From assembly GCA_030674155.1 (NCBI GenBank), contig CM060342.1, positions 18,724,177 through 18,744,176 on the forward strand: DNA of 20,000 bases, read 5' to 3'. This DNA is from Stramonita haemastoma (lineage: Eukaryota; Mollusca; Gastropoda; Neogastropoda; Muricidae). The position numbers and the translations under genes are program-made. The first letter of the stretch is position 1, and every line of letters begins with the position of its first letter. The notes under the pieces are model-generated. The model had not been told where the DNA came from and searched no databases. It saw only the letters and a list, made by a program, of their open reading frames with translations. Positions 9,101 to 19,239 of the stretch are shown piece after piece.

Positions 9101-9483
9101 TTGGGATGGGATAGCCTGGTGGTTAGAACGCTGCGCGTTGCGCTGACGATCTGACGACCCGAGTTCGAGCCCAGGTTTGAGCTACCACACAGACGCCCGT
9201 TCAAAGCAAATTTTCACTCTGGGGTTAACGTAAGTGCCAACTCCACTCCCCCGAAAGTCCTTCGGGTGAGACTATAAATATAAACCGATATCCTATGTGC
9301 GAACGCACGCAGAACGTCTTGTGCACACTTTAGACCTGTTCTGCCTTTCAGCAGAGTAGGCCATTGTGTGCCAGTGGGAACAGATAACAACATTAACAAA
9401 ACTGCATCCACACGAGGACTGGATGTAAAAAAAAAAAAAAAAAAAAGCATGTGATTGCTTATTCCATTATCCTCAAAATAAAA
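9101..9483 (+). mobile_element. SINE-A copy 1, near full length
   Basis: The tRNA-like head has A box ATAGCCTGGTGGTTAGAAC at 9110-9128 and B box GAGTTCGAGCC at 9161-9171. The body includes AACTCCACTCCCCCGAAAG, GGTGAGACTATAAATATAAA, GAACGCACGCAGAACGTC and GCAGAGTAGGCCATTGTGTG. It ends with GGACTGGATGTA and a poly(A) of 20 at 9427-9446. A further 37 bp (9447-9483) also match the other full copy. Confidence 0.82.
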
Positions 9484-9845
9484 TGAAAATAAACAATACC
9501 ATCTCACCCCAGAGTCGTAAGAAAAAAGCAGCACATATACAAAAAAAATTATGTAAGAAAAAAACATATCCAAAAGTTGCAGTGTTTCGCTGTAAAATTT
9601 CAGATAATGAACTGAGAGGGCAAAAATTAAGCTCGAAAGAGATGACAAAGAACAAGGAAACAAGGAGAGAGATAGATTAGAGGAAATTTCTAAACTAAAA
9701 CTAGATTTCAAAGAAGTGGTAATCTTATTTCACATAGAAAAACCCTGCCATGGCTTTAAAAAAGTCAATATGTGTGATCTGTTTAGGCATTGATTCAATT
9801 GAAACGGATAATTACAGTCTATACTGCTTAAGACCCTTGGCAAAA

Positions 9846-9879
<34 letters not shown>

Positions 9880-10032
9880 ATTTGAAACAATTGAAAGTGT
9901 TGCATTGTGTTGGCCAATGACTGAAGGGTTTTTCAGTAAGGGTTGGTTTGTTAGTTTTTCAATGGGTAGGTAGTTTTCCAGTGTAAGTCTTGTACCGGAG
10001 TTAACCAACTAAAAAAAAAAAAGTATTTATTC
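9484..10032. other. Spacer between inverted SINE-A copies
   Basis: An A-rich stretch (9484-9700), then AT-rich unique sequence, then a poly(C) at 9847-9877. No gene. Confidence 0.6.
9847..9877. repeat. Poly(C) tract, about 31 bases
   Basis: An uninterrupted C run, so G on the sense strand of the host gene. Confidence 0.9.
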
Positions 10033-10363
10033 TTTTATATCGAGGATAACAGAATAAGCAATCATGTGCTTTTTTTCATCCGGTCCCCGTGTGTATGCAG
10101 ATTTGTAAATATTGTCATCTGTTCCCACCGGCACACAATGGCCTACTCTTATGAAAGCGGAACAGGATCTAACGTGTGCGCAAGATGTTCTGCGTGCGTT
10201 CGCACACGGGGCCTCGGTTTACAGTCTCATCCAAAAGACTTTTGGGGAGAGTGGAGTCAGCACTGATGTTAACTCCAGGGGAAAAAATTCCCTGGAACGG
10301 GAATCGAACTCGGATCGTCAAATTGCGAGCGCAATGTTCTGACCATTATGCTATCCCGTCCCC
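10033..10363 (-). mobile_element. SINE-A copy 2, near full length, inverted relative to copy 1
   Basis: On the minus strand the head starts GGGGACGGGATAGCATAATGG (A box within 10353-10341) with B box GAGTTCGATTCCC near 10311-10299. The body matches copy 1 throughout. The end is CCGGATG, seven A, then a 37-bp tail at 10069-10033 that matches 9447-9483 at roughly 30 of 37 positions by eye. Confidence 0.82.
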
Positions 10364-10478
10364 AATTCGCCCAGGAAGGCTAGACCCAATGGGAGGCGGA
10401 GAAAGAGAGCTAATCCATAGTTGACTATGCCTCACTGGGCGCCGAGCGTTCTGATGTTGCTGCCAATTCTTTTCTCTC

Positions 10479-10497
10479 TCTCTCTTTTTTTTTTTTT
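10479..10497. repeat. (CT)n and poly(T) tail of a SINE-B copy
   Basis: TCTCTCTCTCT followed by 14 T directly abuts the 3' end of the minus-strand SINE-B fragment at 10498. It is an A-rich tail on that strand. Confidence 0.7.
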
Positions 10498-10575
10498 AAT
10501 TCCTCGGCTAGAGCTCCGAGGTTCACCAAAGGTAAGATTTTCGCGTATGCGACCGTGTTTGTTTGTTTGCTGACT
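10498..10575 (-). mobile_element. SINE-B 3' fragment
   Basis: CTCGGCTAGAGCTCCGAGG and TTCACCAAAGGTAAGATTTT match the 3' end of the copy at 19553-19931 in the same orientation. It is truncated after about 75 bp and followed closely by SINE-A copy 3. Confidence 0.75.
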
Positions 10576-10639
10576 TCGGTGAAGATATCTAAACGCATCA
10601 ATGTGCGTGCAGTCTAAAAAATACAATAAAAAAAGTTAT

Positions 10640-10942
10640 CATCCTTTCCCATCAGCACATTTTGGCCTACTCCTCCGAAAAGCGGAACGGGTTTTAACGT
10701 GTGCGCCAGATATTCTGTGTGCCCTCGCACACAGGAACTCGGTTTTTAGTTTCATCCGAAGGACTCTAAGGGGGAGGGGGGGGGGGGGGGGAGTGGAGTC
10801 GGCACTGATATTGAATGAAGAAGGGGGGGGGGGGGATCCCCTTGAACGGGTCTTTCGGTTGTAGCTTAAACCTGGTATGGATCGACCCCAGGCCGTCAGA
10901 TGGCGAGCACATTGCTCTAACCATCAGGCTATCGCTTCCCCC
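10640..10942 (-). mobile_element. SINE-A copy 3, with two expanded G runs
   Basis: It aligns with copy 2 in the same orientation: TTCCCATCAGCACA, TTTGGCCTACTCC, AACGTGTGCGCCAGAT, GCCCTCGCACACAGGAAC, GAGTGGAGTCGGCACTGAT and an A-box end, TAACCATCAGGCTATCGC, on the plus strand. G runs at 10770-10791 and 10823-10835 replace short purine motifs of copy 2. The copy is older: both control boxes are degraded. Confidence 0.78.
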
Positions 10943-11402
10943 TCCACCTCCCTTGCCAATCCGAAACCAGACTGCCATCTTATTTCGGATGCTAATTACG
11001 TGTCGTTTCCGACAGAACAAGACAAAAGATTATAGCCTGAATTAAAACTCGTTACAAACAGTTCTGTGTTAGATAAAAAATAATGTTCTGTCGCCCCTGT
11101 TGTATGTAGAGAAGAGCAGTTATGCATGTTCAAGATCCTGTAATCCTGTTCATGGTTCTTGTCACTGATGTCAGCATTGCAAAAACACGATACTTCTCGC
11201 ATGCATCTAAGATGTAGCGTGCAGTGGACTGACTTAGGCACCTGTTGAAGAATGTACTCGATGGATTTCTTGGCAGGTGTGCTGAAATGTACATGGAGCA
11301 ATTCTCACGCACAGACAAATCCTTAGATAAAACTGAAAGCTGATAGGTTGGAATCTTCTTTTTATGCTTCATTTCTTCTTTTCTTTTCTTTTCTCCACCC
11401 TG
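10943..11402. other. Intron sequence, nothing recognised
   Basis: Open frames of about 100 codons exist on the minus strand (11301-10996 and 11438-11130), overlapping in different registers. They have no recognisable domain and no good splice bounds. I regard them as chance. Confidence 0.5.
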
Positions 11403-12117
11403 AAAGCCAATTTGCCTACCTGCCATCCAGTTTGTCAACCTGCATGCCTGCCAGCCAATTTGTTAACCTGCCTGCATGCCAGCCAATTTGTTAACCTGCC
11501 TGCCAGCCAATTTGCCTACCAATTTGCTAACATGCTACCTGCCAATCAATTAGCCAACCTGCCTGCCTGCCTGCCTGCCTGCCAATTAGCTAACCTGCCT
11601 GCCTGCCAGCCAATTTGCAAACCTGCCTGCCTTCCAGCCAATTTGTTGACCTGCATACCTGCCAGCCAATTAGCTAACATGCCTACCTCATGCCAGTTTT
11701 CCAACCTGCCTGCCTGCCAGTTTGCCATTCAATTTGCCAACAAGTCTGCCTGCGAGCCAATTTGCCAACATGCTTACCTGCCAACCAACTTGCTAACCTG
11801 CCTTCCTATCGGTCAATTTGCCAACCTGCCAACCAATTTGCCAACCTGTCTACCTGCCAATCAATATGCCGACCTGCCTACCTGCCAGTCAATTTGCCAA
11901 CCTGCCAGCCAATTAGCCAACCTGTCTACATGCCAGTCAATATGCCAATCTGCCAGTCAATTTGCCAACCTTCCAGTCAATTTGCCAACCTGCCGGTCAA
12001 TTTTACAACCTGCCAACCTGCCAGTCAATTTGCCAACCTGTCAGTCAATTTGCCAACATGCCAGCCAATTTGCCAACATGTCTTCCTGCCAGTTAGCCAG
12101 CCTGCCTCTCAATCTTC
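11403..12117. repeat. Minisatellite, basic period about 20 bp, with nested (CCTG)n
   Basis: The repeated word is CAATTTGCCAACCTGCCAGT with variants (GCCAATTTG, TTAGCTAAC, TTGTTAACC). The left half (11403-11720) carries extra CCTG tetramers inside units, for example at 11560-11582; the right half (11830-12090) is closer to plain 20-bp periodicity. A 292-codon frame runs through it on the plus strand because the unit has few stops. The 20-bp period shifts frame every unit, so this is not a repeat protein. Confidence 0.93.
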
Positions 12118-12559
12118 CCTTGCCACCCTCACCCATTTATATCACCATCTCAGCACTCTCCCCCCCCCCCCTCCTTCCACTTCCACCCATCCCATTTTAT
12201 TTTACGTTCACCCATTTTTGCCCACTCTTTTCGTTCAAATGAATTCCGAGTATGGCTGCCAGCTATATATGGACAAGGAATTTGCAAACTGCCCTAAACA
12301 AACAAACTTACACTCCTGTGTGCACTGCCTGATCTGGCAATGATTTCCAGGTGTGGTCAGTGACACACGAGAGCGTTTTTGATTAGTCTGACTAACCCCT
12401 ACATGACCAGACAAGCTGGATCCGGCAGTCTGGATGACACGAACATACCCAGTATGCAACCGGGAGAGGGATAGGCTCAACCAGGTTTAACCTGGCCAGG
12501 ACAAACTGCTAGACAGATTCAGCGCAGTGTCCCTATGACTTCCCTTGAAGTTAAAGGCG
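12118..12559. other. Intron sequence with possible SINE-B scraps
   Basis: It is pyrimidine-rich at 12115-12200 (a C run near 12161-12171). CCGAGTATGGCTGCC near 12246-12260 and ACGAACATACCCAGTATGC near 12438-12456 each resemble SINE-B words but lie in the wrong order for one copy. No gene. Confidence 0.4.
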
Positions 12560-12911
12560 AAGAAGTGACCAGTCTCCACAAAGCTGCTCCCTCCAATCTC
12601 TGTAAATGTCTTCACCCGCATACTCCATCTCGCTCCTTCAGTTCTGTTACAGATTTCTTATGCTTTCAAACACCCTGATTCATTCAATCCACTGTTGGCT
12701 GTTGCTCTTTCTCCATTTTCGGTCCATCCACCTGGAATGACCTTCCTCTCTCACTTTGGCATAAAGCCTACATCTTATATTTCAAATTCAGACTAAAGAC
12801 ACACTTATTTTCAACCTAAGACTATCTTCTATAGTTAACTCTTAACTGTTCCTATTTCAAAGGACATTTACATCTCCATCACCCTGCCTAAGACGGTGGT
12901 GTGTGGGGTGG

Positions 12912-12998
<87 letters not shown>

Positions 12999-13282
12999 CT
13001 GTGTGTGTGTGTGTGTGGTGGTGTGTGTGTGTGTGTGGCGTGTGTTGTGTGTGGTGTGTGTGTGTGTGTTTGTGTGTGGTGTGGTGGTGGTGCGTGGTGT
13101 GTGCGTGTGCATGCGTGCGTGCTGTCTCTCTGTCTGTCTGTCTGTCTGTAAGTTTAAAATCTGTCAATATATTGTGAAAGGTTAGAAGCATGTAAATGTT
13201 ATGAATGCAAGTGCTTTGATTAGATTTACTTTACAAGATTCAGTGCTATACTAATTCCAGATATTATATCATTATCACTATT
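12560..13282 (+). mobile_element. LINE 3' end, copy 2 (same family as copy 1)
   Basis: A single register from 12571 to 12819 (83 codons) reads S-L-H-K-A-A-P-S-N-L, H-T-P-S-R-S-F-S-S-V, then after one in-frame stop V-G-C-C-S-F-S-I-F-G-P-S-T-W-N-D-L-P-L-S-L and F-K-F-R-L-K-T-H-L-F-S-T-stop. This is the characteristic C-terminal end of many non-LTR retrotransposon polyproteins (…FS..GPS.WN.LP……FK..LKTHLF). It is one reading frame broken by a single stop codon, so it is better kept than copy 1. A TG-rich tract and the same 3' end words (CAAGTGCTTTGATT, TCAGTGCTATA, CCAGATATTATATCATTA) follow. It is 5' truncated. Confidence 0.85.
12899..13148. repeat. (TG)n with (GTCT)n, inside the LINE 3' UTR
   Basis: A TG array with many single-base interruptions (GTTG, GTGG, GCG), ending in a CTGT tetranucleotide array at 13122-13148. 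Confidence 0.97.
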
Positions 13283-13298
13283 AGTTGCCCTCCGAGAA

Positions 13299-13390
13299 CG
13301 GGATGGATAGCCTAATGGCTAGAGCGATGAGCTCGGGATCTGACAGCCCAGGTTCAAACCATACAGAGGCACCCATTTGATGGAATTTTT
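13299..13390 (+). mobile_element. SINE-A head fragment
   Basis: GGGATGGATAGCCTAATGG (A box), then GATCTGACAGCCCAGGTTCAA (B-box-like), then CAGAGGCACCCATTTGA matches the first part of the copy at 9101. The body is missing; SINE-C copy 2 starts directly after. Confidence 0.6.
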
Positions 13391-13397
13391 TTCCTGA

Positions 13398-13649
13398 AGG
13401 GGACGGGATCACTCAGTGGTCAGAGCACTTGCTTTCCCCTAGCCAAGGTTAAGCAGCATCGAACGTGCTACCAATTTATTGGATGGGTGACCATTTGCGT
13501 ACCTTGGCTTCAGTACAGTTCCCCACTTCACCCAGCTGCCAATGGGTACCTGCCCTCTTTAGGGTCAGGGAAGGTAAAGCAGCGAGGGAGAGGAGATGGG
13601 CGCCATTCTCAGTATGCTGGCCTCCCCACCCCACCCCACCCCCCACTCC

Positions 13650-13718
<69 letters not shown>

Positions 13719-13760
13719 ATCGCTCTTACGGCGTTAAACTGAAGGACACTCAAGAACAGC
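13398..13760 (+). mobile_element. SINE-C copy 2, interrupted by a (CA)n array
   Basis: The tRNA-like head GGACGGGATCACTCAGTGG (13401-13419) is followed by CACTTGCTTTCCCC. The 5S-like part has AGCCAAGGTTAAGCAGC (13441-13457) and GGATGGGTGACC (13481-13492). The shared body runs to GATGGGCGCC near 13605. At the 3' end C-rich sequence and (CA)n replace the region found in copy 3; CATCGCTC near 13718-13726 still matches. It is in the same orientation as copy 3. Confidence 0.8.
13650..13717. repeat. (CA)n microsatellite within SINE-C copy 2
   Basis: A pure CA array of about 33 units following CCACCCCACCCCACCCCCC. Confidence 0.97.
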
Positions 13761-13765
13761 TACAG

Positions 13766-13817
13766 CAACAACAAAAACAACAGCAACAACAACAATAGAA
13801 CAACAACAACAACAAAA
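13766..13817. repeat. (CAA)n microsatellite
   Basis: CAA and CAG units with a TAGAA interruption near 13795. Confidence 0.92.
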
Positions 13818-14823
<1,006 letters not shown>

Positions 14824-14824
<1 letters not shown>

Positions 14825-15229
14825 AATCAGAGACCATCTGTGCACTCAGTGCACACAGGTAAACGGACGCGCAAAAACTTCACAACAAGTTGGTCACATA
14901 GAACAGCCAGATAACCAGCCAGCCACTAGCCTACAGGCCTAGTCAGCGTAGTGTTTTATGCAGACCATAGAACCAACTGGACAAGCGCATAGGGGAGTTA
15001 CCGTATGTTATTGTAGGGGCGAAGTAATGGCCAGTAACTTGAATGACCAGCTTAACGATGCATGCCGCAAATTGGGTGTGAAAGTGTCTTTTTTGTTGTT
15101 TTTCTTTTCTTTTCCTTTTTTTTTCTTTGGGGGGTGGGGGGGTGGGGGGGTAACTGCTATTGTCTTTTAGCTTTTTATGTTACAACTGGGGAGGATTAGA
15201 GCGTTTTGTGCGAGTGGGTGGATGGGAGA
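14824..15229. other. Intron sequence with a weak candidate for a plus-strand first exon
   Basis: It includes ATG at 15027 followed by a balanced 19-codon frame (M-A-S-N-L-N-D-Q-L-N-D-A-C-R-K-L-G) before GT at 15084. The T- and G-rich block at 15088-15150 follows. The donor match is poor and the frame is short, so I do not annotate it as a gene. Confidence 0.35.
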
Positions 15230-15230
15230 G

Positions 15231-15231
<1 letters not shown>

Positions 15232-15321
<90 letters not shown>
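15232..15321. repeat. (GA)n microsatellite
   Basis: A GA array of about 44 units with one GG interruption near 15251. Confidence 0.97.
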
Positions 15322-15324
<3 letters not shown>

Positions 15325-15430
15325 TCTATAATCTGCCATTCAAGAAAGCCAACATTTTCCATATTTCATTCTCAAGATACGCTCTCCTCCTCTTAAAATT
15401 GAATAAAACTGAGAAGAAAAACATGTCATT

Positions 15431-15529
15431 TTCCCGAAGTTCAAATGTGGCTATGTAAATGGGGGGGGGGGGGGGGGGGGTCGCAAAGGCAAAAATCTCA
15501 GAATGGGGCTTGCCGAGGAACACGAAAAT
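15431..15529 (+). mobile_element. SINE-B 3' part with poly(G) insertion
   Basis: TTCCCGAAGTTCAAATGTGG and CTATGTAAAT match the 3' region of other copies, then a run of 20 G (15461-15480), then CAAAAATCTCAGAATGGGGC and GCCGAGGAACACGAAAA. The G run replaces the short G motif seen at the same place in the copy at 1678. Confidence 0.68.
15461..15480. repeat. Poly(G) tract, 20 bases
   Basis: An uninterrupted G run inside the SINE-B fragment. Confidence 0.9.
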
Positions 15530-15746
15530 TAGCAAGACATTACCATTTTGGTTACAGCTTTCCCACGAAAATGTGACAGCAAGCCATTAGGTCTAATAGC
15601 CCTACACAAAAGACCTAACTGGATGTACTAGTGAAGATTTAGCTGAGTGTTTTCCAGTCACCCAGACCACCAGACATAACCGACAACACTTCCACAGCTA
15701 AATATTGGATGGCGTTTTTAACGCGTGTGCACGACGTTATACGAGC

Positions 15747-15820
<74 letters not shown>

Positions 15821-15822
15821 CT

Positions 15823-15882
<60 letters not shown>
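15747..15882. repeat. (CT)n then (CA)n
   Basis: CT from 15747 to 15815, a short CCTCTTCTCT link, then CA from 15825 to 15882. It is the same CT-to-CA order as part of the array at 14394. Confidence 0.97.
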
Positions 15883-15886
<4 letters not shown>

Positions 15887-15999
15887 GACAGGACCTCGGT
15901 TTGTGCAAATAGACAACAAAAGTTGTACCCTGTATCTCTATAGCCTATCTGAAAGACGAACAGGAATAAAACTGGCACCCAACTTCCTTTCGTGCTAAA

Positions 16000-16092
16000 C
16001 TCCTTTGATCGAGCGCTTTAGCCGACTGAGGTTCGAACCCGACCCTTTAAATCACAAGGCGGACCCTTTAGCTGATCCATCCACAGTGGTCA
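16000..16092 (-). mobile_element. tRNA-like SINE head
   Basis: On the minus strand, GATGGATCAGCTAAAGGG resembles an A box and GGGTTCGAACCTC is nearly a perfect B box, at tRNA-like spacing of about 35 bp. There is no clear acceptor-stem pairing, so it is not a functional tRNA gene. The following body is not recognised. Confidence 0.5.
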
Positions 16093-16164
16093 GAGCTAAT
16101 GGCTAACTAACTAACGGATCAAACTGCCCAGACTTGATCAATTAAGGCAGACCGTTGATCTAGG

Positions 16165-16215
16165 AGTATTGTGTGGTCTAGAAAGCGACAAGTTGCAGGT
16201 TCTATCCTTATTGGA
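16165..16215 (+). mobile_element. Degraded tRNA-like head, relative of that near 5855
   Basis: GTGGTCTAGAAAGCGACAAG and CAGGTTCTATCC match the pattern at 5855-5935 (AGAAAGCGACAAG then GGTTCGAAACC). A C run (16223-16236) follows. Confidence 0.35.
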
Positions 16216-16460
16216 ACCCTACACCCCCCCCCCCCCTCCCCACCTTTCCCCTCCCCTTCCACCCATCATTTACGAGACTCAGAAAGGTAGTGTGGGTGCT
16301 AGTGTTTCGTATGAGACAACAAACTGTGGTCCCCCTATGCAACTCATTTTCAGCGCACCTGAATAAGAAATCCTACGGCAAAAAGATAGTTCGGGCAAAA
16401 GTATGTAGGTAAAAAGCCACTCACAGAATACACACATGCAGACCAGAGAGACAGAGACAA

Positions 16461-16462
16461 GA

Positions 16463-16523
<61 letters not shown>
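16461..16523. repeat. (GA)n microsatellite
   Basis: A GA array with one GG slip near 16484. Confidence 0.96.
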
Positions 16524-16529
<6 letters not shown>

Positions 16530-17478
16530 CAAAAACCAGGAGTCCCCACAGAGAGAGAGAAAGTAGCTTTAATTTCACGCACAGAGATCTGCCACGACTG
16601 GAAAATGCTCTAAAAATCTAAAACTCAACTAGATCAAATTTAAAGCACCTACATCTACATTGTTTAGTTAAAGCTTATTCTAAAAGAAAGTGAGGTTACC
16701 TTTGACAAAACAGTGACATTCAGCACAGTAGGAAATATTCAGCCAGGGTCTCAGAACTGGTTTTGTCCTTTTGTTTGGAAACATGGAGCCAATGAATCAA
16801 GCAAAATTGTCTACTCCAATGCTGTGATGATAAGAGAATAAAGTTTTTTTCAGAGAATTTTGTACCTGACGCTATCACTGTGTTGATGACGTTTACAATG
16901 TATGACGTAACCACCATCGCACTTTGTAACTTCAAGGTTAGCCTGGTGTGGGTTTCTTTTTGGTTGGGTTTTTGTTGTTGTTGTTGCTGTTGTTGTTGTT
17001 TTGGGGGGGTCTTTATTACGTCATTCCATTTTATTAGTGAGTGAGAGCAAAAGTTTATACGAATACATATCAGCCATTCCAATACTGCAACAAAACTCAT
17101 TTTATTTTGATTTTTTTTAAGCAGAAGCATGAGAAAATTCAAAAATGGAAACAAAAAGAAAAAAAATGAGATTTTACCGACACTATTGATATGGAGTCAA
17201 TAGATTTCGGTTTTGCCACGTAAGGGCATAATTGTGGGTTGCAATTGGAAAAAATACATCTTTAACTCTGCATTTGGAAATAAATCGAACCCCCTACCGC
17301 CAATTAAATTAGAGCCAAAGCAAGACTGTCAAATTCTATACATGACTTTTTCAAAAAATCAATTTATCATTAGCTGTTAAAAGAATCCGAGATAAAGATC
17401 CTGAAAAACAGAGGCTGTGTACGTTAGATTATCACAAGATAACACCTTTTTGATAAAGCACACTTTCAGTATTTGTTT
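16524..17478. other. AT-rich intron sequence, no gene seen
   Basis: A (TTG)n patch with a G run lies at 16969-17008. A minus-strand frame of 144 codons (17154-16720) has no recognisable domain and carries the (CAA)n patch as polyglutamine. I take it as chance in AT-rich DNA. Confidence 0.5.
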
Positions 17479-17738
17479 TAGCAGCACTGAGCACGGTTAC
17501 CAAGTGGATGGGTGACCCTTGGCGCGCCTTGACTTCAGTACAGTCCCCCACTTCACCCAGCTGCCAATGGGCACCTGCCCTCTTCATAGGGTAGGGAAGG
17601 TAAAGCAACGAGGGAGAGGAGATGGGCGCTGCCCTCAATATGCTGGCCCATAGAGAAGCTGAGGTCTATGATGCATCGCTCCCCTACGACCACACAGGTT
17701 ATGGGACACCCTTACCTTTTTTTTTTCTTTTTTTTTTT
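17479..17738 (+). mobile_element. SINE-C copy 3, 5' truncated, best preserved 3' end
   Basis: It starts inside the 5S-like part (AGCAGCACTGAGCACGG, then GTGGATGGGTGACC at 17504-17517). The shared body follows, with CACCCAGCTGCCAATGGG, GGGAAGGTAAAGCAACGAGG and GAGGAGATGGGCGCTGCC. The 3' end, CACACAGGTTATGGGACACC and CTTACC plus a T-rich tail (17717-17738), is also found at the end of copy 1. No tRNA-like head remains. Confidence 0.8.
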
Positions 17739-17801
17739 GGTAACACACCTCCTACTCTCCCTGTACTCTGACCTATAAATAATCACAAAAAGGTGTTGTG
17801 T

Positions 17802-17824
17802 GGGGGGGGGGGGGGGGGGGGGGG
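17802..17824. repeat. Poly(G) tract, 23 bases
   Basis: An uninterrupted G run after GTTGTGT. Confidence 0.9.
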
Positions 17825-18100
17825 ATTGTTGTGTGCATGAAACCGTTTGATAATTCGCGTGGTGACAATGTGGTGATTCTTTTGTAATGCACGTATTCGC
17901 TGGAGGTCCTTGCATTGCAAACCAGCGGCGCAAACTAAACGGCGCGCTGTTTGTTTGATAGAAACCCTAACACCCCACCCACACCCCCGCCTTGCTAGCT
18001 GCTACGTGCGGAATGGATCCTGATCACACACTGATCAGATTGCTGCACCCCTTGGTTTACTGTTTCTTAACTTCCACCTGGGGCTCCTTGTTTGTGTGTT

Positions 18101-18112
<12 letters not shown>
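17825..18112. other. Intron sequence, nothing recognised
   Basis: It is GC-richer than the surroundings near 17905-18000. There is no gene or known repeat. Confidence 0.5.
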
Positions 18113-18157
<45 letters not shown>

Positions 18158-18208
18158 GAGAGAGAGAGAGAGAGAGAGAGGAGAAGGAGGAGAGGAGAGA
18201 GAGATGAG
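18113..18208. repeat. (GA)n microsatellite
   Basis: A GA array preceded by a short TG tract, with GGA and GAAG interruptions. Confidence 0.96.
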
Positions 18209-18270
18209 AGAGATGAGTAGTAAGCAATAAATTTGCTTTTTTTTTTTTTTCATCAAGCCATCTATCTAGC

Positions 18271-18299
18271 TAAAAAAAAAAAAACAAAAAAAAAAAAAC

Positions 18300-18386
<87 letters not shown>

Positions 18387-18388
18387 AA
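18271..18388. repeat. A-rich tract then (GA)n
   Basis: A-rich with isolated C at 18271-18307, then GA to 18388 with two GG slips. A T run at 18238-18250 precedes it. Confidence 0.95.
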
Positions 18389-18870
18389 TAAATGACAAAG
18401 ATTTAGTGTTTAAGCGCGCCCATTCACAAAGGAGAGAACTAAACGAAATGTGATCACTGTAAGGCCACCGACCTGTCGCCAAGGTGACACACACGCAAAC
18501 AAACAAACAAACCTAATTACAAAATAAAACAGAAACAAAACAACAAAAAAGCATATAGAGCAAAAGGAACTGCAAGCAAAAGACACAAAAAGGGAAAAAA
18601 CCAAACTGAAAGTATCCTGCGCCGCGCGAACGTAATAATACAGGATTGTTGTTTGCATAGATCTAGGCTGTAACTAACTGTTAATGATGTTTTGTTGTTA
18701 TCTTTCTCTTTGACAACAAAAAGACAAACATAGCAACATCTCTCAGCTTATGCAACTATCATTTTTGCAACAATGATTGCATGAGTAGTTTTCTGGGTGT
18801 TGTTTTGTTGTTTGTTTTTTTTAGAAAGACAGCAAAAGTTGGAGAGGGGGTGTAGATGGGAAAGAAAAGA
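18389..18870. other. A-rich intron sequence, nothing recognised
   Basis: It includes (CAAA)n at 18495-18512. No coding signal. Confidence 0.5.
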
Positions 18871-18877
18871 GATTGAA

Positions 18878-19006
<129 letters not shown>

Positions 19007-19049
19007 TGGGTAGGAAAGGAATTGAAAAGGAGATTGTAAAGAGCAAAAA

Positions 19050-19177
19050 CTGTGTGTATGTGTGTGTGTCCGTGCGTGCGTGCATGCGTGTGTGGGTGTA
19101 TGTGTGTGTGCGTAAGGGTGTGCGCACGTGCTTGCGTGCGGGTGTGCGTGCATACGCGCGCGCGCGTGTGTGTGTGT

Positions 19178-19239
<62 letters not shown>

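Noticed and set aside
10996..11438. Overlapping minus-strand frames of about 100 codons
   Set aside because: The two frames overlap in different registers with no recognisable motif. Chance is the simpler explanation.
11403..12117. CRISPR array
   Set aside because: Direct units are contiguous and degenerate without unique spacers, and the genome is eukaryotic.
11364..12343. Leu/Pro/Ala/Cys-rich frames of 217 and 292 codons
   Set aside because: They are open because the 20-bp minisatellite unit lacks stops in these registers. The unit length is not a multiple of three, so no protein repeat is selected for.
12246..12456. Another SINE-B copy
   Set aside because: Two short words match, but their order is reversed relative to the family and the sequence between does not align.
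13441..13500. A genuine 5S rRNA gene
   Set aside because: Only the 3' half with the internal control elements is present, repeated in three dispersed copies with a shared non-5S body.
16000..16092. A functional tRNA gene
   Set aside because: A and B boxes are visible but I cannot form an acceptor stem or a clean anticodon arm. It looks like a SINE head.
16720..17154. Minus-strand frame of 144 codons with polyglutamine
   Set aside because: It has no domain, no good splice bounds and AT-rich composition; the polyglutamine is the (TTG)n patch on the other strand.
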